From NCBI GenBank assembly GCA_937934465.1, contig CALGZO010000272.1, positions 1 to 5,588 on the forward strand: a stretch of DNA of 5,588 bases. The letters run 5' to 3'. Below are positions 4,479 through 5,588 of the stretch, in pieces (position 1 is the stretch's first letter; the number at the start of each line of letters is the position of its first letter). The notes under the pieces are model-generated. The model made no database searches, was not told where the DNA came from, and worked only from the letters and a program-made list of their open reading frames with translations. The translations under genes were made by a program, and so were the position numbers. Source of the stretch: an uncultured Fimbriimonadales bacterium. Lineage in GTDB: Bacteria > Armatimonadota > Fimbriimonadia > Fimbriimonadales > GBS-DC.

Positions 4479-5576
4479 ATGAGACGATACAGCATGTGCT
4501 TGGTCTTAGGGATCGCGTTTGCACTGACGCTCAAAGCGCTCTATGCGCAAGACTATGGTCTGTATTTCGGCGACCGCGACATGGAACGGGGTATTAGCTA
4601 TGCCTACCCTGGCATCCAAAACCTGTCTTCACAACCATTCACATGGCCCACTATCGCCCAGCAGTTCTCTGACCCCACGTATGATTGGGGGAGCCTCGAC
4701 TTCTGCTACGGCATCGCGCTGGCGCGCGATGGAGTATGGTGGGCGTGCAATATACTCGGCAACCGTTTGGAGAAGTTCAGCGCAACCACAGGGCAACACT
4801 TGGGATCGGTAAGTACCTATTTCACCCCAACAGGCGTGGCGGTGGTCCCTGCTAACACTTCGGTAGGATACTTCGTTGATGTTACTACTCAGGGAAGTAC
4901 TATCGAACGCTATGACCCCTCCAGTAACACCTGGTCGACCTTCGCTACCGTTCCTTACGGATCCACCTATGGCCTCCGCTGGCGGCGTGAAAGACTCGGG
5001 TGGTTCCTGTATGTAACCGCCCGGGGCGCGGGGCTATATAAGATTGATGCTGGTGGGAGCATCGTCTGGGGACCCGTTGCGCATCCAAGCGGGGCAGGAA
5101 CCTACTACGAGGTTGACTTCGCGCCAAACGGGGATGTGCTGGTCGCCTGTACAAACGGTCTTTACTCGGGTACAGGCTACATCTGGCGCGTGGATGCTAA
5201 TGGAAACTCGCTCGGGGACTTCGCTGTTATTAGCGGCGGTAGTAGCCCCCCTTACAGTAGCGGGACGCCGATGGGTCTGGCTGTTGCACCTCCCGACTCC
5301 AGCGGGAATGTGTATGTCTATACCACCGAGTACGGGAATGGTACACTGCTTGCCTATCTTTACGATCCGAATACAGGCAATGCAGGTAACAACGGTAACC
5401 CCGTCAGCGCTGTTAAGGTCACAACCTACTCCCGTCCCAAGGTTGGGCTGGGACTTGAGATTGGTCCGAAGTGGACGCCGGGGCGTACTTGTCCTGCTGA
5501 TGTGAATGGCGACGGGATTGTGGACGATGCTGACCTGTTGATTGTGTTGTTCAACTTCGGTACCCAGTGTCGATAG
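4479..5576 (+). CDS. Secreted beta-propeller-like protein with C-terminal single-loop dockerin tag
   Basis: A 365-residue protein. Residues 1-23 form a Sec signal peptide (MRRYSM, a hydrophobic core, then ALYA before Gln24). The body consists of loose beta-rich repeats of 40-50 residues, each with a strand such as YGIALARDGVWWACN, PTGVAVVP, YYEVDFAPNGDVLVACTNG or PMGLAVAPPDSSGNVYVYTT, usually followed by a turn like IWRVDANGNSLG or AYLYDPNTGN. This resembles NHL/SMP-30-type propellers; no catalytic residues can be assigned. The C-terminus has one dockerin-like calcium loop, DVNGDGIVDDAD (341-352, ligands at D341, N343, D345, D349, D352), then LLIVLFNFG. Cys338 and Cys364 bracket it and could form a disulfide. 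A canonical dockerin has two such loops. Comparable C-terminal tags are common on secreted proteins of Armatimonadota and Planctomycetota, where a surface-anchoring or sorting role is suspected, not proven. The gene is complete and has its own promoter; its natural substrate or partner is unknown. Confidence 0.85.
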   Translation: MRRYSMCLVLGIAFALTLKALYAQDYGLYFGDRDMERGISYAYPGIQNLSSQPFTWPTIAQQFSDPTYDWGSLDFCYGIALARDGVWWACNILGNRLEKFSATTGQHLGSVSTYFTPTGVAVVPANTSVGYFVDVTTQGSTIERYDPSSNTWSTFATVPYGSTYGLRWRRERLGWFLYVTARGAGLYKIDAGGSIVWGPVAHPSGAGTYYEVDFAPNGDVLVACTNGLYSGTGYIWRVDANGNSLGDFAVISGGSSPPYSSGTPMGLAVAPPDSSGNVYVYTTEYGNGTLLAYLYDPNTGNAGNNGNPVSAVKVTTYSRPKVGLGLEIGPKWTPGRTCPADVNGDGIVDDADLLIVLFNFGTQCR

Positions 5577-5588
5577 CTTCTGATTATC

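Noticed and set aside
5044..5505. 153-codon frame in another phase within the secreted protein gene
   Set aside because: The in-phase protein has a signal peptide and a perfect calcium loop at its end; the alternative frame has neither and is a shadow.

Overview
The window is about 60% GC, densely packed, with every supported gene on the plus strand. The C-terminal tag of the last gene (a single dockerin-type calcium loop followed by LLIVLFNFG), the partial Uma2-family gene and the style of the intergenic palindromes are most like Armatimonadota, probably the Fimbriimonadales side and perhaps a thermophilic lineage. This is recognition from memory, not a database match; Planctomycetota or Chloroflexota are less likely alternatives. 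No RNA gene, CRISPR array or complete insertion sequence is visible.

Layout. (1) Bases 2-250: the 3' end of a Uma2-family (PD-(D/E)XK nuclease fold) gene. (2) Bases 336-3948: a compact cluster of four membrane-protein genes: a six-helix protein of the DUF4013 / glycerophosphodiester-phosphodiesterase membrane-domain type, a DUF4129 protein, a DUF4350 protein and a 138-residue multi-pass protein. The first three overlap and the fourth follows after 14 bases, so they are almost certainly one operon. In other bacteria this set often accompanies a MoxR AAA+ ATPase and a DUF58 protein; neither is visible here. (3) Bases 3949-4478: a 530-base intergenic region. Its first part holds a possible coding remnant and a degenerate copy of a dispersed motif. 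Its second part (about 4144-4394) is crowded with inverted and direct repeats that look like a small non-coding mobile element or a cluster of palindromic elements. It ends in a perfect-consensus sigma70-type promoter (TTGACA, 18 bases, TATAAT). (4) Bases 4479-5576: a secreted protein with a signal peptide, beta-propeller-like repeats and a C-terminal single-loop dockerin-like tag, driven by that promoter.

How the genes fit together. The operon products look like a membrane-associated assembly with parts facing the cell exterior; its substrate is unknown. The secreted propeller protein is a separate transcription unit. No strong case for a wholly new system can be made from the genes. The most informative region is the repeat-bounded segment just upstream of the strong promoter, where ends resembling terminal inverted repeats are flanked by a 10-base direct repeat whose right-hand copy runs into the -35 box.
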